Origin: Deltaproteobacteria bacterium
GTDB taxonomy: Bacteria; Desulfobacterota; Desulfobacteria; Desulfobacterales; ETH-SRB1
Reading direction: 5' to 3'
Length of the DNA: 6,707 bases
NCBI GenBank assembly: GCA_030627475.1
Contig: DAOURZ010000078.1
Coordinates: 1 to 6,707, forward strand
Part shown: in pieces, positions 1-6,389 of the stretch
Position numbering within the stretch: position 1 is the first letter of the stretch
Layout of the letters: the number at the start of each line of letters is the position of its first letter
Notes under the pieces: model-generated
Seen by the model: only the letters and a program-made list of their open reading frames with translations
Told to the model about the DNA's origin: nothing
Database searches by the model: none
Translations under genes and position numbers: made by a program

Positions 1-39
1 AGGCATACCCGTGGATATGTCGAGGATTTTTGCGAAACC

Positions 40-90
40 TTTATGCGCAAGAGATCGGCGCAGATTGAGTAAAAAATCGCTCAATTTAGG
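40..90. repeat. Pair of adjacent short inverted repeats downstream of the hypothetical gene
   Basis: Two small dyads lie side by side just past the end of the leftmost gene. TGCGC at 44-48 pairs with GCGCA at 58-62, and ATTGAG at 64-69 pairs with CTCAAT at 80-85 around a 10-nt A-rich loop. On the minus strand, the direction of transcription, the T run falls in the loop of the second stem and not after it, so this is not a normal intrinsic terminator. The AT-poor, hairpin-rich composition resembles dispersed intergenic repeats of Desulfobacterota, but only one copy is visible here and that reading is inference. I see no gene in 1-92. Confidence 0.35.
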
Positions 91-92
91 TA

Positions 93-932
93 TTATGTTC
101 TTGCCGAAGCAACTATCTTTAACAGAATCAATAACGATAACAAAAGAAAAAGCGCCTCCAGCTTGTGGGATAGAATGTAGGCCGCAGTCTTAAACAGTTT
201 GCTTATCAGCTTGTCGAAGCCGGTCTCTTCGCGGGAGAATCCAATACTATACCCCCTGGTCATGTACTCGCTTCTGATCAGGGTGTCAAAATTCGGTTCA
301 ATCTTTCTTGACGACCATTTAAGGATATTTGCCAGTCCTGCACTTGCAATCATGGCTTTTCTTGAATCAAGGTGTAATGATGAAGTTAAGCTTATAGCCT
401 TCGCAATATTGGCATGTTTTCGTATCAACTTGTTTTTTGCGGCAAAGATGGCTGGTTGCTTCAGGGGCTGATTTTGATACTGCGTTTCATCGGGAGCGGA
501 TACCAACCCTGCAGAAAATACACCCAATTCCGCCAGGAGCTTTCGCGTTCTTTCCTGCAACCTCTTATATTCTTCCTGAAGCTTTTTCAGTTTGAGATCA
601 GCGTAGAAGATGTCCGACAAATTGTTGTCCAACGAGCCGGGACGATAAAAAGCAATACTTACGGGAAGATTAATTTCAAGAAAGTCCATTGTTGCAAATT
701 TATCGGAACTCCTGTGAATGACCGGCCTTTGTCCGTGTTTTTCCAGCATGTAGGAGTAGTTGTCGGAAACGGCAAGTACGCCCGACCTTTTGGGAGAAAA
801 CTTGCTGATACGTTCAAGCTGAAAAGAAGAGATATAAGACTCATCGGATTCAAGATAAAATGCATAAACAGTATACCTCTTATCTGCTAACAACAACAGA
901 CAAAAAACAAGAAAAAACATGCAGGTTTTCAT
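93..932 (-). CDS. Unrecognised envelope protein with signal peptide, coiled coil and C-terminal membrane anchor
   Basis: I do not recognise the family. The ATG at 932 gives 279 residues; a TTG at 944 would add four. The ATG is preferred because the signal peptide then starts normally, with MKT followed by a hydrophobic core (FFLVFCLLLL) and a possible signal-peptidase site after VYA near residue 24. There is no lipobox. Residues about 25-250 would be periplasmic and include a Lys/Glu/Leu-rich helix at about 111-136 that looks like a short coiled coil. A strongly hydrophobic segment at about 257-274 followed by a short basic tail (ART) suggests a bitopic protein anchored at its C terminus. No catalytic motif is obvious. 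No good Shine-Dalgarno sequence precedes either start. It lies 176 bp after yibQ on the same strand, so read-through from that operon is possible, but a role in division is only a guess from position. The reading frame is uninterrupted and has the look of a real gene. Confidence 0.75.
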   Translation of the reverse strand: MKTCMFFLVFCLLLLADKRYTVYAFYLESDESYISSFQLERISKFSPKRSGVLAVSDNYSYMLEKHGQRPVIHRSSDKFATMDFLEINLPVSIAFYRPGSLDNNLSDIFYADLKLKKLQEEYKRLQERTRKLLAELGVFSAGLVSAPDETQYQNQPLKQPAIFAAKNKLIRKHANIAKAISLTSSLHLDSRKAMIASAGLANILKWSSRKIEPNFDTLIRSEYMTRGYSIGFSREETGFDKLISKLFKTAAYILSHKLEALFLLLSLLILLKIVASART

Positions 933-1024
933 TATCAATCGCAAAACAGGCTCTGCCTTTCCGGATTACATCCAATAGCATTCAGTTGTTGTCCTGTAAT
1001 CCTGATTGTTTTTGGAGAATAACA

Positions 1025-1039
1025 GACGAAATAACTTCC
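1025..1039 (+). repeat. Core of the dispersed GACGAAATAACTTCC repeat
   Basis: The 15-mer GACGAAATAACTTCC is identical to the centre of the palindromic element at 2146-2177 read on the minus strand, and differs by one base from the copy at 6663-6688. The flanking arms (GGAACGTG and its complement) are not conserved here, so this looks like a decayed or partial copy. It sits in the gap between yibQ and the hypothetical gene. Exact matching of a 15-mer by chance in a window this small is unlikely. Confidence 0.5.
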
Positions 1040-1108
1040 CCGGGTAAGTGCCTATATTCATCTTTCCATACTTTGCCTAATGAATGCCATTTTCCTCCGA
1101 CCCCTGCC

Positions 1109-2077
1109 TTATAAGGGAATACGAACAATCTGTGATGCGGGAACAAGTCGAACTTTTTTTTGCAGTTCAGGAAGTAATTCGCGAAGAATGTTATATGTAA
1201 TTATATGTGGATGCGCTATTCCGATAGCTTCACCATTCTTTTCGGCAGTACGGATAAGCAGATTTATTTGTTTTCTGATAAAATCAGGTTCCTGAATATG
1301 ATCAATAAATACATCTCGTTGAGCGAAAGGAAGCTGCAATAGGCGGGCGGATGGTTTGCACAGACTTTCCGATGTTGTCAGGCTGTCAATGAAAAACAGG
1401 TTCCTTTTTTTCAGTATAGAAAATATTTGATACAATTGAGTTGAGCTGGTGGTCATTTTTGATCCCATATGGTTGTTGACACCTTTTATAAAGGGAATGG
1501 CATCTAAATTTTTATTGAGCTGTATTATAAGCTCATCGGGAGACATGGAAGTAAGAAGCATCCCCGGGCCCGGATCAATTGAGGAGTATTCTAATGGTTC
1601 CATGGGAAGATGAAGCATGGTTTCAAAACCTTTTTCATGGGCTTTCCCAGCAATTTTATCTTGAAATAAGCTGTGAGGTAGTAAAGATAAGGTCAGTACC
1701 GCATCAAGGCTTAAAAATTTTTCTGCTATTTTTTTGTCATATCCTATATCATCAATAATAATTGCCACCATAGGCAATGTTTTCATCAATGTCGGTTCAG
1801 GTTTATCTATTGATTTTTTATAATGTATTTTCTTTTTCGGATAAATTTCGTAAACGGGCATTCTATGAACTGTTTTTTTGCCTGCCGGAGATTTTGTTGA
1901 AGGTTCCGAGGATTGTATTGATGAGTTGCGCAACAGAAATTGATTTGCAAGAACTCCGGCTAATACAACCAGAACCATAAGAAATAACAGCCCGATAGCA
2001 GCTTTTTTAAGTTGTGTTTTTTTTGTGCTGCTTTTGTCGGATGTTTTTTTTTTCTGCTTTCCTGATTTTTTAGTCAT
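1109..2077 (-). CDS. yibQ: Divergent polysaccharide deacetylase family protein (YibQ/DUF610 type)
   Basis: A 322-residue protein from the ATG at 2077. A TTG at 2116 would add 13 residues, but those codons fall inside a heptamer repeat, so the ATG is the better start even though no strong Shine-Dalgarno sequence precedes it. A Lys/Thr/Ser-rich cytoplasmic head is followed by a membrane anchor at about 26-45, a linker, and then the periplasmic domain from about residue 100. Visible family motifs are VAIIIDDIGYD (aspartates 109-110), HLPMEP (156-161), GVNNHMGS (199-206), FFIDS (228-232), RDVFIDH (254-260) and GIAHPH (286-291). The family (PF04748) has a NodB-like barrel and is named for its similarity to polysaccharide deacetylases; its own reaction and substrate are not well established. 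Linkage to envC and ctpA is common in Proteobacteria and supports a cell-wall or division-related role. The minus strand has a run of ten A residues (2044-2053) in the lysine-rich head, a possible slippage site. Identification is firm; enzymatic activity is uncertain. Confidence 0.9.
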   Translation of the reverse strand: MTKKSGKQKKKTSDKSSTKKTQLKKAAIGLLFLMVLVVLAGVLANQFLLRNSSIQSSEPSTKSPAGKKTVHRMPVYEIYPKKKIHYKKSIDKPEPTLMKTLPMVAIIIDDIGYDKKIAEKFLSLDAVLTLSLLPHSLFQDKIAGKAHEKGFETMLHLPMEPLEYSSIDPGPGMLLTSMSPDELIIQLNKNLDAIPFIKGVNNHMGSKMTTSSTQLYQIFSILKKRNLFFIDSLTTSESLCKPSARLLQLPFAQRDVFIDHIQEPDFIRKQINLLIRTAEKNGEAIGIAHPHIITYNILRELLPELQKKVRLVPASQIVRIPL

Positions 2078-2091
2078 ATATGTTTTGGTAA

Positions 2092-2112
2092 CGGTTGTCG
2101 GTTTACGGTTGA
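2092..2112 (+). repeat. Three tandem degenerate heptamers, CGGTTNN
   Basis: Three contiguous 7-bp units occur: CGGTTGT (2092-2098), CGGTTTA (2099-2105) and CGGTTGA (2106-2112). A related CGGTTAA lies at 2126-2132, one base out of phase. The array abuts the yibQ start region and contains its alternative TTG start codon, so it occupies what would normally be the ribosome binding site region of yibQ. A matching inverted array lies at 2176-2196. Confidence 0.65.
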
Positions 2113-2121
2113 TCAAAGCAT

Positions 2122-2200
2122 AAAACGGTTAACCCTGAACTGTTAAGGAACGTGGAAGTTATTTCGTCCACGTTCCTAACCGACAACGGATAACCGTTTT
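2122..2200. repeat. Nested palindromic element filling the ctpA-yibQ gap
   Basis: Two perfect inverted repeats are nested. The outer arms are AAAACGGTTA (2122-2131) and TAACCGTTTT (2191-2200). The inner arms are AGGAACGTGGA (2146-2156) and TCCACGTTCCT (2167-2177) around a 10-nt loop. The inner palindrome is the most complete copy of a repeat family also seen near 1025, 6442 and 6663. The element starts directly after the ctpA stop codon. As RNA it would fold into a long stem; on the minus strand the outer arm ends in only four T residues, so it is at best a weak terminator. It resembles a REP- or MITE-like non-coding mobile element. Confidence 0.75.
2176..2196 (-). repeat. Inverted array of three CGGTTNN heptamers
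   Basis: On the minus strand three contiguous 7-bp units follow one another: CGGTTAT (2196-2190), CCGTTGT (2189-2183) and CGGTTAG (2182-2176). They match the units at 2092-2112 in inverted orientation, so the 11-bp-arm palindrome is flanked on both sides by heptamer arrays facing each other. The last unit overlaps the palindrome arm by two bases. Confidence 0.6.
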
Positions 2201-3565
2201 TCACATTTTTTTTAAAATTTCATAACCCATAAGGATCTCAATTGCACGCATAACCTGATTATCTGATTGAAGTTCTTCGAGCTTGAGCGGCCCGTGTTTT
2301 GTTTCAAGAAGATGCATGGAGGGATGCTTTTTTTCATCCTTTTGTTTTCCGGGTTCTGTTTCTATGTTATCTTTTTCCACAGGCTCCGCTTTTAAATGAT
2401 TTTTCAAGTCTTTTTCTTTCAGCATACCTTCATCATCAGCATTTTCCTTATTATTAATAAGGTGATATTTGACTTCAATATCAGGAACAATGCCCTGTGC
2501 CTGTATGGAACGTCCATTGGGTGTGTAATATCTCGCTATTGTGTATTTAAGGCCATAACCATCTCTTAATGTTTCTACTGTCTGTACCGAGCCTTTTCCA
2601 AATGATGTAGTACCGAGAATCAAAGCTCTTTTATGGTCCTGAAGTGCTCCGGCTACTATTTCTGATGCACTGGCACTTCCTCCGTTAATAAGCACTACTA
2701 TTGGATAATTACGTTTGATTTTGTTTTTATGTGCGTTAAAAATTTTTGTATGCCTTTTTAGTCTGCCTTTAATTGAAACGATTTCACACTGTTGAAGGAA
2801 CCTGTCTGATACCTCAATAGCCTGATTAAGAAGTCCGCCCGGATTGTTTCTAAGATCAATAACAAGTCCTTTTAAGGAAACATCTCCTGATTCAAGTTCT
2901 TTTAAAGCCAGCTCAAGGTCATTTGTTGTGTTGTCCTGGAAATTGGTGATCCTGATGTATCCATAACCTGGTTTTAAAACAATTGATCTTACACTTTCAA
3001 TTGGAATGATATCCCTGACAAGTTTGAAATCAATAGGTTCTGATAGTTCTTTTCTTATTATGGTTATAACAACTTCAGCTCCTTTTGGTCCTCTCATTTT
3101 TTTTACAGCTTCCCAGAGCATTATATCCCTGGTTAATTTCCCGTCGATTTTAATGATTATATCTCCGGCTTTAATACCGGCTTTGCACGCCGGTGTGCCT
3201 TCGATAGGCGAAATTACGGTAAGGGCTTTCCTTTGCATGGTTATTACTATCCCTATACCTCCAAACTCACCATGAGTGTCAATCTGCAACTCTTCGAGGG
3301 CTTCCGGTGGAAGCAATGACGAATGAGGGTCAAGGCTGGAAACCATACCCTGAATAGCTTTTTCGATTAATTTTTTTGGTTCGACCTGGTCAACATAGTT
3401 TTTTTCAACCAGCTCAATTACATCTGAAAATAATTTAAGGCCCTTGTAGGTTTCCTCGTTGCCGGCTGAAAGATTATGGTTAAAGCCGGCTTCGACTGCC
3501 CAGAATATAACTGCAATGAGTGGTACCAGGAACAGCTTGAAATATAGTTTTTTCTTTATAGTCAT
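2201..3565 (-). CDS. ctpA: Carboxyl-terminal processing protease, S41 family (CtpA)
   Basis: A 454-residue serine protease that would act in the periplasm, cleaving proteins near their C termini. Residues 1-26 form a basic then hydrophobic export signal or anchor (KKKLYFKLFLVPLIAVIFW), with a possible cleavage site after VEA. A helical N-terminal region includes SSLDPHSS (76-83). A PDZ domain spans about 95-175, starting at GEFGGIGI (99-106). The S41 core includes LRNNPGG (238-244) and GGSASASE (295-302). By alignment with E. coli Prc and B. subtilis CtpB the nucleophile is Ser299, the general base Lys324 in SFGKGSVQ, with Gln328 as third residue and Asp310 also conserved; all are present. 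A Lys/Glu-rich, low-complexity segment (about 371-415) precedes a final helical stretch. The start is fixed by a strong Shine-Dalgarno sequence. It follows envC by 50 bp. In Pseudomonas aeruginosa a CtpA whose gene neighbours an envC homologue degrades peptidoglycan hydrolases; a similar job here is inference. Confidence 0.96.
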   Translation of the reverse strand: MTIKKKLYFKLFLVPLIAVIFWAVEAGFNHNLSAGNEETYKGLKLFSDVIELVEKNYVDQVEPKKLIEKAIQGMVSSLDPHSSLLPPEALEELQIDTHGEFGGIGIVITMQRKALTVISPIEGTPACKAGIKAGDIIIKIDGKLTRDIMLWEAVKKMRGPKGAEVVITIIRKELSEPIDFKLVRDIIPIESVRSIVLKPGYGYIRITNFQDNTTNDLELALKELESGDVSLKGLVIDLRNNPGGLLNQAIEVSDRFLQQCEIVSIKGRLKRHTKIFNAHKNKIKRNYPIVVLINGGSASASEIVAGALQDHKRALILGTTSFGKGSVQTVETLRDGYGLKYTIARYYTPNGRSIQAQGIVPDIEVKYHLINNKENADDEGMLKEKDLKNHLKAEPVEKDNIETEPGKQKDEKKHPSMHLLETKHGPLKLEELQSDNQVMRAIEILMGYEILKKM

Positions 3566-3572
3566 GTTGTTA

Positions 3573-3578
3573 CTCCTT
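3573..3578 (-). promoter_or_regulatory. Strong ribosome binding site of ctpA
   Basis: The minus strand reads AAGGAG, seven bases before the ATG at 3565. This is the best Shine-Dalgarno match in the window. It fixes the ctpA start and suggests that ctpA is translated independently of the upstream genes. Confidence 0.85.
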
Positions 3579-3593
3579 CATTAATAGCATATC

Positions 3594-3622
3594 AGGCTGA
3601 AGCACGAAGCTTTCTTCAGCCT
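3594..3622 (-). promoter_or_regulatory. Intercistronic hairpin over the envC stop codon
   Basis: AGGCTGAAG on the plus strand (3594-3602) and CTTCAGCCT (3614-3622) form a perfect 9-bp stem with an 11-nt loop. The stem includes the envC TGA stop (3616-3618) and lies 28 bp before the ctpA start. No T run follows on the minus strand, so it is not a standard terminator. It could stabilise an upstream message end, or tune expression of ctpA relative to ftsEX-envC; both are inference. Confidence 0.5.
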
Positions 3623-4839
3623 TTAGCCTGTCCATCTAAATTTAGCCATCCAAGCGGGTTCACAGGTTTTCCGTGATGTCGTAATTCAAAATAAAGACCG
3701 GAACCTACCATTGAACCTGTATCTCCCACCGTGGCGATAACTTCATCTTGTTCTACTTTATCTCCTTTTGTCTTAAAGAGTTCTTCGATATGTGCATAAA
3801 CAGAGTAATAATTTTCTCCATGAGCTATGACAATCATATTACCGTAACTTTTTAACCAGCTTGAGTAAATTATCAGCCCATCATATAAAGCATGTATCGG
3901 CTCTCCCATGTCAGCTTTAATATCAATGCCGCTTCTGAAGTTTTTTACATTAAATTTTGTATTTTTGTAATGACCGAAAAATGAAATAATTTTACCTTTG
4001 ACGGGCATATTAAGCAACCCTTTAAATGAGGTAAAATTTTTTGTTTTTATTTTTTCAACTTGTTTAAGCTGCTTAAATTCAATACTTAAAGCTTTCATGG
4101 TTTCATCAAGCTTATTCGCACTGTTTTTTAAGGATTCAATGGCAGCTATTCCAAGGGATTTTTTGCTTCGAATATCAGAAAGAAGCTTAGATCGTTTTTC
4201 CTTTTCAAGAGATATAATATTAATTTGTTCAATTAATTCCTGTGCAAGATTGATCTTCTCCTTTTTTTGGTTATTCATAATGCCCAGCAGATTTTTAGCT
4301 TTCTCCTTATTTTTAATTAGTTTTTTCTGCCAGTCCTCGTCATGAGTAAAAATTCTCTCCAAAGCATTTTCACGCTGAAAAATTTCGGACATTGATTCTG
4401 CCGAGGCGAAACCCTGTATTTTGCCAAGTCGGTGTAGTTTGTAAAGAGCAACCAATCGTTTTGATACATATTTCTCATTGGTTTTAATTCTTTCTGCCAG
4501 ATCAACATGTAATTTACTAATTTCATGTATCTTTTTTTCAATGCCGGTTATTTCTTTTTTTATCGCCGAAACACTTTTTCTTGCTTTATTCAAAGCAAAA
4601 TCCGCATCATTCAAACCGGTTAAAATGTTTTTTTCCTTTATGGTAAATGTCTTAAGCTCAGCCTTTTGTTTTGCAATTTTGCGATTGATGTTTGCCGCTT
4701 TTTTTTTAAAATTCTCAATAGTTAAATATTTTGCTTTTTTATTGGAATTTGAACAAGAAATTTCAGGAGGATAAAAAACTGTTATGATAATAACGGCGGT
4801 TATTAAGTTCTTAAGAATTGTTTTAGAGAGATATAACAT
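3616..4839 (-). CDS. envC: EnvC-like amidase activator: coiled coil plus degenerate M23 (LytM) domain
   Basis: A 407-residue exported protein from the ATG at 4839; an upstream TTG at 4848 would add three residues. A hydrophobic N-terminal segment (about 8-25) serves as signal peptide or anchor; Cys29 follows but the preceding residues are a poor lipobox. Long Lys/Glu-rich coiled-coil stretches cover about 35-130 and 165-265, as in EnvC. The M23 domain covers about 275-398 (MPVKGKIISFFG to NPLGWL). The usual zinc ligands are mostly gone: the HxGxD motif reads RSGID (Arg302 in place of His, Asp306 kept), and the HxH motif reads GLY (381-383). Only His350 in YAHIE remains. This pattern matches E. 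coli EnvC, a non-enzymatic activator of AmiA and AmiB that docks on the periplasmic domain of FtsX. The gene directly follows ftsX, overlapping it by 37 bp, which supports the same partnership. The best ribosome-binding candidate is GCAGG about nine bases upstream, inside ftsX. The assignment is strong; which amidase it acts on is not visible here. Confidence 0.92.
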   Translation of the reverse strand: MLYLSKTILKNLITAVIIITVFYPPEISCSNSNKKAKYLTIENFKKKAANINRKIAKQKAELKTFTIKEKNILTGLNDADFALNKARKSVSAIKKEITGIEKKIHEISKLHVDLAERIKTNEKYVSKRLVALYKLHRLGKIQGFASAESMSEIFQRENALERIFTHDEDWQKKLIKNKEKAKNLLGIMNNQKKEKINLAQELIEQINIISLEKEKRSKLLSDIRSKKSLGIAAIESLKNSANKLDETMKALSIEFKQLKQVEKIKTKNFTSFKGLLNMPVKGKIISFFGHYKNTKFNVKNFRSGIDIKADMGEPIHALYDGLIIYSSWLKSYGNMIVIAHGENYYSVYAHIEELFKTKGDKVEQDEVIATVGDTGSMVGSGLYFELRHHGKPVNPLGWLNLDGQAKG

Positions 4840-5681
4840 CCTGACCAACCTGCAAATATGCTACAAAGTATTATTCCACAGTAAAATTCAGGAGACAAAA
4901 ATTTTATATCAAAAAGTTCATATTTGAAGCTATTCTCAACAGTTGAGGATATTAACCTGAAAGTAATAAAAAGAGCCGCAATGCCTCCCATTCCTCCAAG
5001 TGTTCCCTGAATAATGCTTTCTATGTAAAAAGGACCTTTAATAAATTTTTCCGAGGCGCCGACAAGCCTCATTATTTCAATTTCTTCGCGTCTCATGTAG
5101 GTTGCAAGCCGAATAGTATTGGACATAATAAATACAGCAGCAATAAAAAATATGCCGCCCATTGTATATCCTGCCAACCTGAAGAGATCAAAAATATTCG
5201 TAAATCGCCTTAACCATTGCTGACCATATTCTATGTCTTCAATTGAAGGCATAGATTCAATCTTTGTCGCTATTTCCTCAACTTTTTCGCTACGTTGTGA
5301 TGATGTTGTCATACGGATTTCAAGTGCATCGGGAAGCGGGTTTTCGTTTAAATTCATCAAAATTGAAGATTGCCGTTTCATTTGTTGTTCCAGTTTTTTA
5401 AAGGCTTCTTCTTTTGATATAAAGGTTACATCCTGAACCCCGTATATTTCTTGAATATTGCGTTTTATATCATGGAGATTTTTTTGACTTGTGCCGGGTT
5501 TAAGGTATGCCATTATTTTTATACCCTTTTCCCAGTAATTCATTAAGTCGTTTGCATTTGTAAAAAAGAGAGCAAAAGCGCTGACGATTAAAACAGACAA
5601 AGCTATTGTAATGATAGTAACAGAGCTGAGAAAACCGTTATCCCTGAGATCTTGTACAGCTCTATGATAATAAGTGGCCAT
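4803..5681 (-). CDS. ftsX: Cell division protein FtsX, membrane subunit of FtsEX
   Basis: A 292-residue inner-membrane protein with the FtsX layout: a cytoplasmic amphipathic start, a first membrane segment at about 19-42, a large periplasmic domain at about 43-167, and three more membrane segments near 168-190, 218-242 and 265-285. The periplasmic part contains the family-typical stretch IKIMAYLKPGTS and VTFISKEEAFKKL. The cytoplasmic loop after segment 2 contains RREEIEIMRLVGAS (197-210), the coupling region that contacts the ATPase. FtsX carries the FtsE conformational signal across the membrane to periplasmic cell-wall hydrolase regulators. Its start lies five bases after the ftsE stop with no clear Shine-Dalgarno sequence, so translation is probably coupled to ftsE. 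Its end overlaps the EnvC-like gene, which encodes its expected partner. Length and topology are normal for the family. Confidence 0.95.
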   Translation of the reverse strand: MATYYHRAVQDLRDNGFLSSVTIITIALSVLIVSAFALFFTNANDLMNYWEKGIKIMAYLKPGTSQKNLHDIKRNIQEIYGVQDVTFISKEEAFKKLEQQMKRQSSILMNLNENPLPDALEIRMTTSSQRSEKVEEIATKIESMPSIEDIEYGQQWLRRFTNIFDLFRLAGYTMGGIFFIAAVFIMSNTIRLATYMRREEIEIMRLVGASEKFIKGPFYIESIIQGTLGGMGGIAALFITFRLISSTVENSFKYELFDIKFLSPEFYCGIILCSIFAGWSGCYISLKQFLRT

Positions 5682-5686
5682 AAAAT

Positions 5687-6370
5687 TTAACCGGGGAAAT
5701 ACAAATGTCCCTGTTTAAGGTGTAATATTCGTCCCCCTGCCTTGCGGATAAGTTCTTTATCGTGGGTTGCAACAATAACGGTGCCCCCATGTGCGTGAAA
5801 GTTTTTAAGAAGATTGAGTATGATATCGGCTGAATCCGAATCCAGACTTCCTGTGGGCTCGTCTGCCAGTATTATTTTGGGGATTCCCACTACAGCTCTT
5901 GCGACCGCAGCTCTTTGCTGTTCTCCGCCGGATAAACCGGGCGGAAGAGCATTAATCTTTTGCTCTATTCCAACAGTTCGCAAAACACTTCTCACCTTTT
6001 TTTCAATAAATTTCCTTTTTTTCCCCGATGCCTCAAGAACAAGAGCAACATTATCGAATACAGTCTTTGTGGATATCAGTTTATAATCCTGAAAAACAAT
6101 ACCAAATTTTCTTCTCAGGAGGTGGATTTTTTTTCTGGAGATTCTCGACAAATTCATTCCATCTACCAGAATCTGCCCTTCCGATACCGGCTCTCCAAGG
6201 TAAAGGAGTCTTAACAAGGTCGATTTACCGGCTCCGCTTGGGCCACTGATAAAAATAAATTCATTTTTGGAAACATTAAGGCTAATGTCAACAAGAGCTT
6301 TCTTTGAGCCATAATACTTGTGAACATGGAACAACTGGATTATCGAACCGTTATCTTTAGCATCAATCAT
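5687..6370 (-). CDS. ftsE: Cell division ATP-binding protein FtsE
   Basis: A 227-residue cytoplasmic ABC ATPase that partners FtsX. All nucleotide-binding motifs are intact: Walker A GPSGAGKST (43-51), Q-loop Gln94 in IVFQDYKL, signature LSGGEQQR (146-153), Walker B IILADEP (167-172, Asp170 and Glu171), D-loop SLD (175-177) and switch His203 in ATHD. The phrase FGIVFQDYKL is characteristic of FtsE, as opposed to the related LolD and MacB ATPases, and the adjacent ftsX settles the choice. In the family, ATP hydrolysis drives signalling through FtsX to peptidoglycan hydrolase activators at the septum, and FtsE contacts FtsZ in E. coli. The ATG at 6370 has a good Shine-Dalgarno sequence. It is the first gene of the operon in view; repeats begin 19 bp upstream of its start. 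Confidence 0.97.
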   Translation of the reverse strand: MIDAKDNGSIIQLFHVHKYYGSKKALVDISLNVSKNEFIFISGPSGAGKSTLLRLLYLGEPVSEGQILVDGMNLSRISRKKIHLLRRKFGIVFQDYKLISTKTVFDNVALVLEASGKKRKFIEKKVRSVLRTVGIEQKINALPPGLSGGEQQRAAVARAVVGIPKIILADEPTGSLDSDSADIILNLLKNFHAHGGTVIVATHDKELIRKAGGRILHLKQGHLYFPG

Positions 6371-6377
6371 TCCATAA

Positions 6378-6383
6378 CTTCCT
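6378..6383 (-). promoter_or_regulatory. Ribosome binding site of ftsE
   Basis: The minus strand reads AGGAAG seven bases before the ATG at 6370, a good Shine-Dalgarno match with ideal spacing. It supports this ATG as the start. The heptamer array begins just upstream, so the ribosome binding site itself appears untouched by the repeats. Confidence 0.75.
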
Positions 6384-6389
6384 GTTCCA

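Noticed and set aside
414..890. Plus-strand open frame of 158 codons
   Set aside because: It is antisense to the hypothetical envelope gene, which has a convincing signal peptide and membrane anchor; the plus-strand product shows no motif.
982..1128. Minus-strand open frame of 48 codons filling the yibQ to hypothetical-gene gap, starting at TTG 1128
   Set aside because: It has only a TTG start inside the end of yibQ, no matching ribosome binding site, and its middle is formed by the dispersed repeat core at 1025-1039. A strong GGAGGA before ATG 1092 leads only to a 10-codon frame.
2078..2116. TTG start for yibQ giving a 13-residue longer protein
   Set aside because: These codons are heptamer repeat sequence and add nothing resembling the family; the ATG at 2077 leaves the basic head and membrane anchor intact.
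2122..2200. Intrinsic terminator between ctpA and yibQ
   Set aside because: On the minus strand the stem is followed by only four T residues and the loop between outer arms is very long; it fits a repeat element better than a terminator.
3616..4839. Active M23 zinc endopeptidase
   Set aside because: Three of the expected histidines in HxGxD and HxH are absent, so catalysis is not expected.
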